From Streptomyces tendae (GTDB lineage: Bacteria; Actinomycetota; Actinomycetes; Streptomycetales; Streptomycetaceae): a DNA stretch of 64,000 nucleotides. Shown piece by piece: positions 16,707-25,217 of the stretch. Below the pieces are notes generated by a model. It did not search any database. It was not told where the DNA came from and saw only the letters and a list, made by a program, of their open reading frames with translations. Each line of letters opens with the position of its first letter. Position 1 is the first letter of the stretch. The DNA is taken from assembly GCF_014650435.1 (NCBI RefSeq), contig NZ_BMUY01000007.1:388486-452485 (forward strand), written 5' to 3'. A program made the translations under genes and the position numbers.

Positions 16707-17828
16707 TCACCGCAGGGTGCGGAAGAAGGCGCGCAATTCCCCTACGAGGGCGTCCGGTTGTTCGAGTGCCGGGAAGTGGCCGCCGACGGGATGGTCCGTC
16801 CACCGCCTCAGATCCTTGAACCTGTGCTCGATCCACGGCCGCGGCATCCGGCCGTCCTTCGGGAAGTTGGAGACCGCGGTCGGTACGCGGACGGGGGCGA
16901 GGGCCAGCTTGTTCTGGCTCTCCCAGTAGATGCGGGCCGAGGACGCCGCCGTCGCGCGGAACCAGCCGACCGATACGGCGTCCAACAGCCGGTCCCTGGC
17001 AATGACCTTGTCCAGATCCCCGTCGTGGTCGCTCCATGCCCAGTACTTCTCGGCCATCCAGGCCAGCTGCCCGGCCGGCGAGTCGGTCAGGGCGTAGCCG
17101 AGTGTCTGCGGCCGTGTGCTCTGGACGGCCGAATAGCCGCCCTCCTGCTGCTGGAACTCCTTCATCGCGGCCAGCCCGGCCAGGTCGGTTTCGTCCATCG
17201 CGACCTGCTCGTCGGGCGGCCGGGCGAACGGCATCGTCAGATGGATGCCGGCCAGGTCGCTCTGGTCGGCCTCGGCCATCGCCGCGGTGACGAAGGAACC
17301 CCAATCGACGCCGTGCGCCCCGTACCGTTCGTAGCCGAGTCGTCCCATCAGCGCCGTCCAGGCGGCCGCGACCCGTTCCACCGGCCAGCCGGAGCCCGCC
17401 GGTTTGTCACTGAAGCCGTATCCGGGCAGCGACGGGCAGACGACGTGGAAGGCATCCGCGGGGTCGGGCGGATCGGTGAGCGGGCCGATGATGTCCAGGA
17501 AATCCGTCACCGATCCGGGCCAGCCGTGGCTGACCAGCAGGGGCAGGGCCCCTGGATGGGGCGAGCGGGCGTGCAGGAAGTGGATCTGCAGCCCGTCGAT
17601 GCCGGTGCGGAACTGCGCAACGGCGTTCAACCGGGCCTCGGTGGCCCGCCAGTCGTACCGATGTGCCCAGTACGCGGCCAGCTCCTTCGCGTATTGCAGG
17701 GGCATTCCCTGGGACCAGTCGCCGACCGTCTCGGCCTCCGGCCAGCGGGTGCCGGCCAGCCGGTGCCGCAGATCAGCGATCTGTGCGTCAGGGATGTGCA
17801 CCCGGTAAGGGGTGACGCGCGCATTCAT
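16707..17828 (-). CDS. Epoxide hydrolase (EHN-type alpha/beta-hydrolase)
   Basis: Opens epoxides to diols. This 373-residue protein begins with the EHN lid domain (PYRVHIPDAQIADLRHRL ... RYDWRATEARLN). The oxyanion motif SHGWPGS comes next, then the nucleophile Asp in AHGVDWGSFV and the catalytic His in HPVGGHFPALEQP. The overall layout matches microsomal-type bacterial epoxide hydrolases. In an epoxide-bearing aromatic polyketide cluster it could shape the warhead, catalyse an epoxide-opening cyclisation, or detoxify the product. It lies 114 bases after the 4-ketoreductase stop in the same operon. Confidence 0.87.
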   Translation of the reverse strand: MNARVTPYRVHIPDAQIADLRHRLAGTRWPEAETVGDWSQGMPLQYAKELAAYWAHRYDWRATEARLNAVAQFRTGIDGLQIHFLHARSPHPGALPLLVSHGWPGSVTDFLDIIGPLTDPPDPADAFHVVCPSLPGYGFSDKPAGSGWPVERVAAAWTALMGRLGYERYGAHGVDWGSFVTAAMAEADQSDLAGIHLTMPFARPPDEQVAMDETDLAGLAAMKEFQQQEGGYSAVQSTRPQTLGYALTDSPAGQLAWMAEKYWAWSDHDGDLDKVIARDRLLDAVSVGWFRATAASSARIYWESQNKLALAPVRVPTAVSNFPKDGRMPRPWIEHRFKDLRRWTDHPVGGHFPALEQPDALVGELRAFFRTLR

Positions 17829-17942
17829 ACGTGCTCCTTTCCGGATCCTCCGGATGGCGGGCGGTCGGCAACAAGGTCGCGCGGCGGTATCGAACGCAGC
17901 TCGAGTCCGCGTGCAGCGGCGGCCCGAGCCGACACCGGCACG

Positions 17943-18995
17943 TCACCGCCGACGGCGGCCGTCCCCGCCGGGGGACCGGCGCCGGCGAGCGGGGTCCACC
18001 TCGCAGAGGACGGTCGTCGCCGAGTTCGGGCTGCCCGAGGACGCCCTGCTGGACATGGGCGGCGCCGGACGTACGGTGTCCCACAGGTCCCGCATGGACG
18101 CGTCGACGTCGTAGCGGGGCCGCCAACCGAGGAGCCGCCCGGCGCGGGAGTTGTCGACGCGGATCCAGTCGGCTCCGGCGCTACGGCCGGCCACGTCGCC
18201 GGGACGCTCGCGGATGCTCTCCGGCGGCAGCCCCGTCGCCCTGACCAGCGCGTCGACCAGTTCACGTATGTGCAGTGCCTCTCCTCTGCCGAGGTTCACC
18301 AGCGGATCGGCGAGCGGGCTGCGGGCCGCCCGGACGACGGCGTCGGCGGCGTCTCTGACATCGACGTAGTCCCGTCGGGCGTCGGCTACGGTCAGCTCCA
18401 CGCCCTCACCGGCCGCGACGTCCCGGAGCCTGGCGGCGAGGGCGCCGAAGAAGCTCTCGGGGGCCGGGTACGGGCCGATCGTGTTGGTCACCCGGAGCAC
18501 GATGCCGTCCAGGAGGCCGGCTCGGACGGCATCGAGCACCATGCGCGAGGCGGTGAGCTTCGCCCGGGCATACAGCGTCTGCGGCCGCGGTGGCAGGCCC
18601 TCGTCGATCAGTGTGCCGTGCGACACCGGGCCGTACTCGTGAATGGTGCCCAGATGAACCAGGCGCGGGGGATGTGCCATGCTCCGCGCGGCACCCAGCA
18701 GCCGCTCCACCAGACGCACGTTGGTGTAGCCCATCTCCTCCTCGGTCCGACCCCAGCCGAGCGTGGCGTTGACGACCGTGTCGACCCTCTCGGCGGTGAG
18801 CACCGCGGCCAGCTCCTCGGCCGTGCACTGGACGACGTCCATCGGCAAAAACCGGTACGCGTCCACGACAGGGGTGCGGCGTCGGGAGACCGCCACGACA
18901 CGGGCGCCTCGCCCTGCGAACGCGGCGCAGATGTGGCGGCCCATGCAGCCGGTGCCGCCGAGGACCGCGACGGCCCCCGCCACCGGGGCCGACAT
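17943..18995 (-). CDS. NDP-hexose 4-ketoreductase (SDR extended family)
   Basis: A 350-residue NAD-dependent epimerase/dehydratase-family protein, probably reducing the C4 ketone of the dTDP-deoxysugar as the last step. Rossmann motif VLGGTGCMGRHI is at the N-terminus and the catalytic Tyr/Lys lies in LYARAKLTASR. RLVHLGTIHEYGPV is typical of the TylCIV/OleU sugar reductases. Start ATG 18995 overlaps the epimerase stop in a TGATG arrangement, so the two are translationally coupled. The C-terminal 30 residues are Ser/Arg-rich and not conserved-looking, suggesting a recently extended end. Confidence 0.85.
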   Translation of the reverse strand: MSAPVAGAVAVLGGTGCMGRHICAAFAGRGARVVAVSRRRTPVVDAYRFLPMDVVQCTAEELAAVLTAERVDTVVNATLGWGRTEEEMGYTNVRLVERLLGAARSMAHPPRLVHLGTIHEYGPVSHGTLIDEGLPPRPQTLYARAKLTASRMVLDAVRAGLLDGIVLRVTNTIGPYPAPESFFGALAARLRDVAAGEGVELTVADARRDYVDVRDAADAVVRAARSPLADPLVNLGRGEALHIRELVDALVRATGLPPESIRERPGDVAGRSAGADWIRVDNSRAGRLLGWRPRYDVDASMRDLWDTVRPAPPMSSRASSGSPNSATTVLCEVDPARRRRSPGGDGRRRR

Positions 18996-19636
18996 CACTC
19001 CGGGCCGCCCGTGCGGCGGCCGGCCTCCGCCACGCCGGCCGCCGCACGGCCCTCCTCGAGGGCCAGACAGTCGCTGTACAGCGGAAGCCCGCCCGCGGCC
19101 TCGGCCTGTGCCAGGCAGAGCGCGTCCCGGTCCCGCCCGGAGACGACAAACTCCATACCGCTGGGCCAGGGCACGCCGAGCGTGGGGTCGAACGGGTCGA
19201 TGGCCTGCTCGAGTTCGGCTCGGTACGCGGTACTGACCAGGTAGGACATCACGGTGTCGTCGTCGAGGGCGAGGAAGGCGTGACCGACCCCGATGGGGAA
19301 GTACGTGGCCCGGAAAGTGCGGGCGTCCATGTGGACCACGTCCCACCGGCCGAAGGTTGGTGAACCCACCCGGACGTCCACCACGACGTCCATCGCCCGT
19401 CCCCGCGCGCAGTAGACGTACTTGGCCTGCCCCGGCGGCGTGGTTGTGAAGTGAATGCCGCGCAGGGCCCCCTTGGTCGAACTGCTGTGATTGGTCTGGG
19501 CGAGCGAGAAGTCATGGCCGACCGCGGCTACGAACGCCGACTCCTGAAGAGGGGACACGAACAGTCCGCGCTCGTCGGTGTGCGTCTGCGGCGTGAACTC
19601 GAAGGCACCGGCCACGGCGAGTGCGCGGGTACGCAT
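18995..19636 (-). CDS. dTDP-4-keto-6-deoxyhexose epimerase (RmlC-like, 5- or 3,5-)
   Basis: Cupin-fold sugar epimerase of 213 residues that converts the D- to the L-series. RmlC signature residues are seen in QTNHSSSTKGALRGIHF (catalytic His), KYVYCARGRAMDVVVDVR and FPIGVGHAFLALDDDTVM. Start ATG 19636 lies five bases after the methyltransferase stop with AAAGGA between, so translation is coupled. With the C-methyltransferase and 4-ketoreductase it completes an L-configured 3-C-methyl sugar such as axenose. The choice between 5-epimerase and 3,5-epimerase cannot be made from sequence here. Confidence 0.88.
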   Translation of the reverse strand: MRTRALAVAGAFEFTPQTHTDERGLFVSPLQESAFVAAVGHDFSLAQTNHSSSTKGALRGIHFTTTPPGQAKYVYCARGRAMDVVVDVRVGSPTFGRWDVVHMDARTFRATYFPIGVGHAFLALDDDTVMSYLVSTAYRAELEQAIDPFDPTLGVPWPSGMEFVVSGRDRDALCLAQAEAAGGLPLYSDCLALEEGRAAAGVAEAGRRTGGPE

Positions 19637-19641
19637 TCCTT

Positions 19642-20883
19642 TTACCGCCCCTCGACGACGCTGAGCTCGGGAAGAGGGAAGACCAGCCGGCCCCCGCCGG
19701 CGAGGAAGTCGCGCTCGCGCTCGACGAACCCGTCGCGGTAGATCCACGGAAGGACCAGCAACTGGTCGGGGCGGTGCGCCTTGGCCTCGGATTCGGAGAC
19801 GATCGGTATCCCGGTGCCGGGGGTGAAGCAACCGGCCTTGTCCTCGTTGGGCTCACCGACGCACGGGAGGTCGTCGGGGCCAAGACCGCAGTACTGGAGG
19901 ATCACATTGCCCTTGGTCGAGGCGCCGTAGCCGACCGTCAGCTTCCCCGCCTTGCGGGAGTCGTCCAGGAATTCCCGCAGAGCGTCGCGGTATCGCTCGC
20001 TGCGTGCCGCGAACCGGGTGAACGGCGTGGGGCCGTCCAGTCCGAGGGCGGCCTCCCGCGCACGGATCGCAGCCAGGCCCCTCTCGTCCACAGGAAGCCG
20101 GGTGGGGGTCCGGGCGAGAGTGACGTCCAGACTGCCGCCGTACACGTCAGTCAGTTCCGCCTTGATGACCGTCAGCCCCACTCGCTCGGCCATCCACTCG
20201 ATCTGCCGCAGGCTGTAGTACGCGAGGTGTTCATGGCAGACGACGTCGTAGGCGGTCGCCTCCAGCATCGACGGCAGGTAGCTCTGCTCGGTCACCCACA
20301 CCCCGTCGTCGGCGAGGATGTCGCGGATGTCCTGCATGAACTGCATGGGACGCGGCAGGTCGTAGAACATCGCGATCGAGGTGACGGCCTTGACGCGGCG
20401 GGCACCGAACCGTTCGGTGAACACCTCCTTGGAGAAGAAGTCGGTGATCAGCTCCGCGTGAGGCGGGTACAGATGGCGGAACTTGGCACCGACCGGGTCC
20501 ACGCCCACCAGAGCCGGGCCGTCTGCCGGGTACTGCCGCATCAAGGTGGAGTCGTTGCTGCCGATGTCCACCACCAGGTCGTCGGGGCCGAGAGCGACCA
20601 GCTTCGTGATGGCGTCCACCTTGCTCTTCAGGTGCCGGACCATGAAGGGGCGGATGCCTGAGCGGTAGCCGTAACCGTCGCCGTACATGAGGCCGAAGTC
20701 GGCTACGTGCCGCAACTGCACGAGTCCACAGCCGTCCGGCGCGCACTGGACGAGTTGGAGCGGGACCACGGGGACGGCTTCCTCGCGTGACCGGGGAAAG
20801 ACGCCGGTCAGGGCCTGTGGACCGAGGTCCAGCACGGGCAGCAGCGTGCGGTTGCCGCAGACACGGCAGCGATCGATGACCAC
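19642..20883 (-). CDS. NDP-hexose 3-C-methyltransferase (TylCIII/EvaC-like)
   Basis: SAM-dependent C-methyltransferase of 413 residues. It begins with the zinc-binding motif CRVCGN of this family, then the SAM motif VVDIGSNDSTLM at about residue 105. CHEHLAYYSL and the C-terminal GYGASTKGNVILQY domain follow, all typical of TylCIII, EvaC and NovU. It methylates C3 of a 4-keto-2,6-dideoxy sugar. Start GTG 20883 has AGGAGG five bases upstream; the longer open frame to 21543 crosses the divergent promoter and is rejected. It is the first gene of the operon ending with the P450 at 15450. Confidence 0.9.
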   Translation of the reverse strand: MVIDRCRVCGNRTLLPVLDLGPQALTGVFPRSREEAVPVVPLQLVQCAPDGCGLVQLRHVADFGLMYGDGYGYRSGIRPFMVRHLKSKVDAITKLVALGPDDLVVDIGSNDSTLMRQYPADGPALVGVDPVGAKFRHLYPPHAELITDFFSKEVFTERFGARRVKAVTSIAMFYDLPRPMQFMQDIRDILADDGVWVTEQSYLPSMLEATAYDVVCHEHLAYYSLRQIEWMAERVGLTVIKAELTDVYGGSLDVTLARTPTRLPVDERGLAAIRAREAALGLDGPTPFTRFAARSERYRDALREFLDDSRKAGKLTVGYGASTKGNVILQYCGLGPDDLPCVGEPNEDKAGCFTPGTGIPIVSESEAKAHRPDQLLVLPWIYRDGFVERERDFLAGGGRLVFPLPELSVVEGR

Positions 20884-21047
20884 TCGTCCTCCTGGTGGTG
20901 AAACGGGCCTGTCGCCCCGGCCGGCCCGGCAGACGCCGGTGAGCCGAGACGGTGCCATGAAGGGCTCGAGGATCCGTCGACTCGCTCCTTCGTCTGCCGG
21001 GAGCGGCCGGACAGCCGAGGACGGTACGACCGGGTCTCCAGACGCCG

Positions 21048-21071
21048 CTTCTACGGTGAGTGCCGTAGAAG
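21048..21071. promoter_or_regulatory. 9-bp perfect inverted repeat upstream of the 2,3-dehydratase
   Basis: CTTCTACGG (21048-21056) and CCGTAGAAG (21063-21071) flank a six-base spacer, ending 31 bases before the dehydratase ATG in the divergent promoter region of the sugar genes. Size and place suit a TetR- or MarR-type operator. Confidence 0.4.
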
Positions 21072-21102
21072 GCCGACGGCGCCTTCCGAAGGGGACACCG
21101 GC

Positions 21103-22560
21103 ATGAGCGAACTGACCGAGACGGGGCCGCGCGACGCCTCCTGGGGGCGGGCGAGGAGCGTGCGGCCGGGCGACGCGCCCTTCACCGGATCCACCGCTCT
21201 GCGGTCCCGTGCGGACGCCACGCTGCCCGAGCGGTTCCGGCGCTCCGCGGCGGCCGTCGGATCCGGCGCCAAGATGTCCACCGAGGACTTCGCCGGCTGG
21301 CTCGCCGAGCGCAGCGCCGCTCATCCGTTCCGCGTCCACAGGATTGCGTTCGACCAGCTCCAGGGCTGGTCGTTCGAACCGGTCACGGGGAACCTGGTCC
21401 ACGACAGCGGGCGCTTCTTCACCGTGCACGGTCTGCGGGTGCGCGTGACGGAGGGAGCGCACGACTGGCAGCAGCCGATCATCAACCAGGCGGAGGTCGG
21501 TGTCCTCGGCATTCTCGCCAAGGAGTTCGACGGCGTACTGCACTTCCTGATGCAGGCGAAGATGGAGCCGGGCAATCCGCGGCTGGTCCAGCTCTCACCC
21601 ACAGTGCAGGCCACCCGCAGCAACTACACCAAGGCGCACGGGGGCGGGTCCGTGAAGTACCTCGAGTACTTCACGGGCCGGCGGCCCACCCGTGTCCTCG
21701 TCGACGTCCTCCAGTCCGAGCACGGCGCGTGGTTCCTGCACAAAGCCAACCGGAACGTCATCGTCGAGACGCGCGAAGACGTCCCGCCCGACCCGGACTT
21801 CTGCTGGCTGACCCTGGGGCAACTCGGTGAACTGCTGCTGAAGGACCACGTGGTGAACATGGACTCCCGGACCGTCCTGGCATGTGCGCCCCACCTTCTG
21901 ACCGAGCCGCAGGCGCTGTCCTCCGACACCGAACTACTGTCCTGGATCACCACGGAGAAGGCCCGTCACCAGGTACGGGCCGAGCCGCTGCCGCTTGCCG
22001 AGACGGAGGGATGGGTGCGCACCGAGTCGGCCGTCCGCCGCCTGGACGACCGGTTCTTCAGGGTGGTCGCCGTCCGGGCCGAGGCGGCGAACCGTGAGGT
22101 GGCCGGCTGGACGCAGCCGCTGTTCGAGCCGGTCGCGACCGGCGTGACGGCGTTCCTCACGGGCCGCTTCGGCGGCGTGCCGCACCTGCTGGTCCACGCC
22201 CGGGCGGAGGGCGGGTTCCTGGAAAGCGTGGAACTCGGCCCCACCGTGCAGTGCGTCCCGGACAACTACAGGGGACACGCGGCGCCTGCCGCCCCGCGCT
22301 TTCTCGACCTGGTGCTGAACGCCGCGCCGCACAGTATCCGCTACAGCGCGCTGCACTCGGAGGAAGGCGGCCGATTCCTCAACGCGGTCAGCCGGCATCT
22401 CGTGGTGGACGTCGACACCGCCGCACTGTCGACGCCGCCCGAGGGATACCGCTGGGTGACCCCGGGACAGCTGAACTGGCTCGCCCGGCACAGCCGTTAT
22501 GTCAATGTGCAGGCCCGCTCCCTGCTCGCGGCCCTCAACAGCGGGGCGGTCAGGCTGTGA
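21103..22560 (+). CDS. NDP-hexose 2,3-dehydratase
   Basis: Removes the C2 hydroxyl from dTDP-4-keto-6-deoxyglucose to start 2-deoxygenation. The 485-residue protein is a tandem of two similar halves, as in TylX3, OleV and Gra-Orf27. Each half has the W-x-F-x-x-x-T/V-G pattern and a QPI/QPL site: FDQLQGWSFEPVTGNLVH with DWQQPIINQAEVG, and later VAGWTQPLFEPVATG. Start ATG 21103 has GAAGGGG eight bases upstream. It overlaps the 3-ketoreductase start by four bases (GTGA) and is divergent from the C-methyltransferase operon. Confidence 0.9.
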   Translation: MSELTETGPRDASWGRARSVRPGDAPFTGSTALRSRADATLPERFRRSAAAVGSGAKMSTEDFAGWLAERSAAHPFRVHRIAFDQLQGWSFEPVTGNLVHDSGRFFTVHGLRVRVTEGAHDWQQPIINQAEVGVLGILAKEFDGVLHFLMQAKMEPGNPRLVQLSPTVQATRSNYTKAHGGGSVKYLEYFTGRRPTRVLVDVLQSEHGAWFLHKANRNVIVETREDVPPDPDFCWLTLGQLGELLLKDHVVNMDSRTVLACAPHLLTEPQALSSDTELLSWITTEKARHQVRAEPLPLAETEGWVRTESAVRRLDDRFFRVVAVRAEAANREVAGWTQPLFEPVATGVTAFLTGRFGGVPHLLVHARAEGGFLESVELGPTVQCVPDNYRGHAAPAAPRFLDLVLNAAPHSIRYSALHSEEGGRFLNAVSRHLVVDVDTAALSTPPEGYRWVTPGQLNWLARHSRYVNVQARSLLAALNSGAVRL

Positions 22561-23525
22561 CGCGGCCGCTTCGGGTGGGGGTCATGGGATGCGCGGACAT
22601 CGCCCGGCGCAGGATGCTCCCGGCCATTGCCCGGGCGCCGCAGACCGAGATCGTCGCGGTGGCCAGCCGCCAGGCGGGGCGCGCCCGCAAGCTGGCTGAC
22701 GTCTACGGATGCCGAGCAGTGCAGGGATATGAGGCGCTGCTCACGGACGAGGGGGTCGAAGCGGTGTACGTGCCGCTGCCCGCGGCCCTGCACGCCGAAT
22801 GGGCCGAAGCGGCACTGCTCGCGGGCAAGCACGTGCTCGTGGAGAAGCCGGTGTCGCTGCGCCGCGAGACGACCAGCAGACTGGTCGAGCTGGCTGCGAG
22901 CCGGGGTCTTGCCCTGATGGAGAACGTCATGTTCGTGCACCACGGCCTGCACGCAGTGGTCCGCAAACTCCTCGCCGAGGGGGCCATCGGTGAACTGCGG
23001 GCTTTCGAGGCGCACTTCACGGTCCCGCGGCGCGCCATGGACGACATCCGCCTGCAGCCCGAACTGGGGGGCGGCGCCCTGTGGGACACGGGGGTGTATC
23101 CGCTGCGTGCCGCCCGGTACTTCCTGGGGCCCGGTCTGCGGGTCGCCGGCGCCTGTCTGGTTCGGGGCGGCGGACACCGGGTCGACTCGGCCGGGTCGGC
23201 GCTTCTCGTGGCACCGGACGGCACCGGTGTCCACGCCTCCTTCGGTCTCGATCACGCCTATCGCAGCGCCTACACCCTCTGGGGGACCGGCGGCAGCATC
23301 GCCGTGGACCGGGCCTTCACGCCCCCGGCCTCTCATCGGCCGACCATCCGGCTGGACGACGGCTCCGGCGTACGGGACCTTGCTGTTCCCGCCGAGGACC
23401 AGGCGTACAACACCGTGATGGCGTTCGCCGCGGCGGCAAGGGCGGGCGGCACGCCCGACGCGGTCTGCCCGGAACAGGCCCGCCTGCTCGACGACGTGCG
23501 TGCGGCGGCGACACGGGGCGGGTGA
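22557..23525 (+). CDS. NDP-hexose 3-ketoreductase (Gfo/Idh/MocA family)
   Basis: Reduces the 3-keto product of the 2,3-dehydratase, as TylCI and OleW do. The 322-residue protein has the N-terminal NAD(P) site VGVMGCADIARRRMLPAI, then the family motif HVLVEKPVSL with its catalytic Lys, and WDTGVYPLRAARYF in the C-terminal domain. Start GTG 22557 overlaps the upstream stop by four bases, so the two enzymes are made together, which suits their unstable shared intermediate. The transcript ends at the hairpin at 23536. C3 methylation then follows through the enzyme encoded at 19642. Confidence 0.9.
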   Translation: MTRPLRVGVMGCADIARRRMLPAIARAPQTEIVAVASRQAGRARKLADVYGCRAVQGYEALLTDEGVEAVYVPLPAALHAEWAEAALLAGKHVLVEKPVSLRRETTSRLVELAASRGLALMENVMFVHHGLHAVVRKLLAEGAIGELRAFEAHFTVPRRAMDDIRLQPELGGGALWDTGVYPLRAARYFLGPGLRVAGACLVRGGGHRVDSAGSALLVAPDGTGVHASFGLDHAYRSAYTLWGTGGSIAVDRAFTPPASHRPTIRLDDGSGVRDLAVPAEDQAYNTVMAFAAAARAGGTPDAVCPEQARLLDDVRAAATRGG

Positions 23526-23535
23526 GCCTTGCGTG

Positions 23536-23580
23536 AACGGGCTGTGGGCCAGGACTTCGGTGTCCCGGCCCACAGCCGTT
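23536..23580. terminator. Hairpin terminator between convergent sugar and exporter genes
   Basis: AACGG-CTGTGGGCC and its complement (right arm ending 23580) form a 14-bp stem with one bulged G and a 16-base loop, followed by TTTCCG. It lies between the stops at 23525 and 23637. Confidence 0.7.
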
Positions 23581-23636
23581 TTCCGTACCGCCTCGGACCC
23601 GCCCGGGGGATTTGGCGGGCCCGCGCGCACGGGTCC

Positions 23637-25142
23637 TCAGCGCGCCGGCTCGGCGACGTCGTCAGAGGCGGTCTCCGGCTCGACTCCCGGCGCGGCGGGC
23701 TTCGTCGAGGGCAGCGCGAACATGAGGAGGAAGGCGAGCACCATGCCGCCGATCGCCCACCACAACGAGTTGGTGAAGCCGTCGACGAAGGCGGCGCCGC
23801 TGGAGCGTTCCGCGGCGGTCGCCCCGTCGACGACGTCGAAGTAGGCCACCGAGGCCAGACCGAGACCGATCGCCATGCCCATCTGGTTGACGGTGTTGGT
23901 CAGCCCGGAGGCGGATCCGGCGTGCTCGAAGGGAACGTTGGCCAGGACCGCACTCGTCAAGGGTGCCATGATCATGCCAAGAGCCCAGCCCGCAACGACC
24001 AGGACCGGTGCCAGCTCCCAGGACGTGGCGCCGATTGCCTGGGTGTCGGCGACCCAGTAGTAGCCGAACAGCCCGGCGATCATCAGCAGGGCACCGGCCT
24101 GAAGCACGGTGCGCCCGAACCTCGGCATCAGCTTGCGCATGGCGACGTTGGTCGACACCGCCATCGTGGCGCCGAACAGCAGACTCGTGAGAGCGGCATG
24201 GACCGCACTCCAGCCGAGCCCGATCTGCATGTAAAGAGCGCCGGTGAGCGAGAAGAGACCGAACGTGGTGCCGAAGGTGAGCTGTACGGCGATGCCGGCC
24301 GCGAAACTCTTGATCCTGAACAGCGACAACTCGATGAGCGGCGTGCTCCGGGCGCGGATCCTGGCCCGCTGGTGCAGTACGAAGACGACGAAAGTGGGAA
24401 CGCTCGCGACCATGGCCACGAAGCTCCAGGCGGGCCAGTCCGCCTCCCTGCCCTGGGTCAGCGGGTAGACCAGTAGCAGCAGGCTCAGCGAGGCCAGGGC
24501 GACCCCGACGAGGTCGAGACGGACGGCATGGGGCGCCTTCGACTCGGTGAGGTAGCGCTGGCCCATGATCAGGCCGACGATGCCGATCGGGAGGTTGATG
24601 AGGAAGATCGGCCGCCAGCCGAGGCCGAACAGATCCCACTGCACGAGCAGCGCACCGATGACAGGCCCGGACACCGCGCCGATGCCGCTGATGGCGCCGA
24701 ACAGTCCGTATACCTTGCCGCTCTCCTCGGGACGGAACGTCACATGGATGATCGACAGCACCTGCGGCACCATCATGGCGGCCATGACGCCCTGCAGGAT
24801 GCGCGCTCCGATCAGCATCTCCGGGCCCATCGCCAGGCCGGAGAGGGCAGACGCCACGGTGAAGCCCAGCATGGAGAGCTGAAAGACCCGCTTGCGGCCC
24901 CAGATGTCGCCGAGCCGCCCGCCGGTGATCAGGCCCACGGCGAAAGCGAGGGTGTAGCCGCCCGTGATCCACTGGATGGCGCTGTACGAGGCGTCCAGGT
25001 CCCGCTGGACGGTGGGGATCGCGACGTTGACGATGGTCGCGTCGACCAGGTCCAGCAAGGACGCGGTCAGTACAACGGCCAATGCGATCCACCGGCGCCG
25101 GTCTTCGGCGGAGCCCGGAGGAGCCTCCTGGGCAGCGTTCAT
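23637..25142 (-). CDS. MFS exporter, DHA2/EmrB-QacA type, 14 helices
   Basis: Full-length drug:proton antiporter of 501 residues. It has LLDLVDATIVNVAIPT in helix 1, motif A GRLGDIWGRKRV, and the proline/glycine-rich motif C ISGIGAVSGPVIGALL. It retains the two central helices that its paralogue at 7459 has lost. The gene lies directly downstream of the WYL regulator gene on the same strand, which fits a regulator-exporter pair. Likely role: efflux of the cluster antibiotic as a second resistance layer beside the DNA glycosylases. Start ATG 25142 is supported by the motif position. Confidence 0.9.
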   Translation of the reverse strand: MNAAQEAPPGSAEDRRRWIALAVVLTASLLDLVDATIVNVAIPTVQRDLDASYSAIQWITGGYTLAFAVGLITGGRLGDIWGRKRVFQLSMLGFTVASALSGLAMGPEMLIGARILQGVMAAMMVPQVLSIIHVTFRPEESGKVYGLFGAISGIGAVSGPVIGALLVQWDLFGLGWRPIFLINLPIGIVGLIMGQRYLTESKAPHAVRLDLVGVALASLSLLLLVYPLTQGREADWPAWSFVAMVASVPTFVVFVLHQRARIRARSTPLIELSLFRIKSFAAGIAVQLTFGTTFGLFSLTGALYMQIGLGWSAVHAALTSLLFGATMAVSTNVAMRKLMPRFGRTVLQAGALLMIAGLFGYYWVADTQAIGATSWELAPVLVVAGWALGMIMAPLTSAVLANVPFEHAGSASGLTNTVNQMGMAIGLGLASVAYFDVVDGATAAERSSGAAFVDGFTNSLWWAIGGMVLAFLLMFALPSTKPAAPGVEPETASDDVAEPAR

Positions 25143-25202
25143 GGTCCTAGCTCCTGAAGATTGTGGGGGCGGACGACTCGTCCCGCGAACGCTTTGACGC
25201 TA

Positions 25203-25217
25203 GACCCCAATTAGGTC
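25203..25217. promoter_or_regulatory. Possible operator GACC-N7-GGTC before the exporter
   Basis: GACCCCAATTAGGTC is an imperfect dyad with an AT-rich centre, 61 bases upstream of the exporter start and overlapping the regulator stop. An AT-rich core in this GC-rich context is notable. Binding by the WYL regulator is only a guess. Confidence 0.3.

Noticed and set aside
15267..19244. 1325-codon open frame on the plus strand
   Set aside because: Antisense to P450, epoxide hydrolase and sugar genes whose motifs are unambiguous; composition is typical of a shadow frame.
20884..21543. 220-codon N-terminal extension of the sugar C-methyltransferase
   Set aside because: It crosses the divergent promoter and the start of the 2,3-dehydratase, and the GTG at 20883 has a perfect AGGAGG and the normal CRVCGN beginning.
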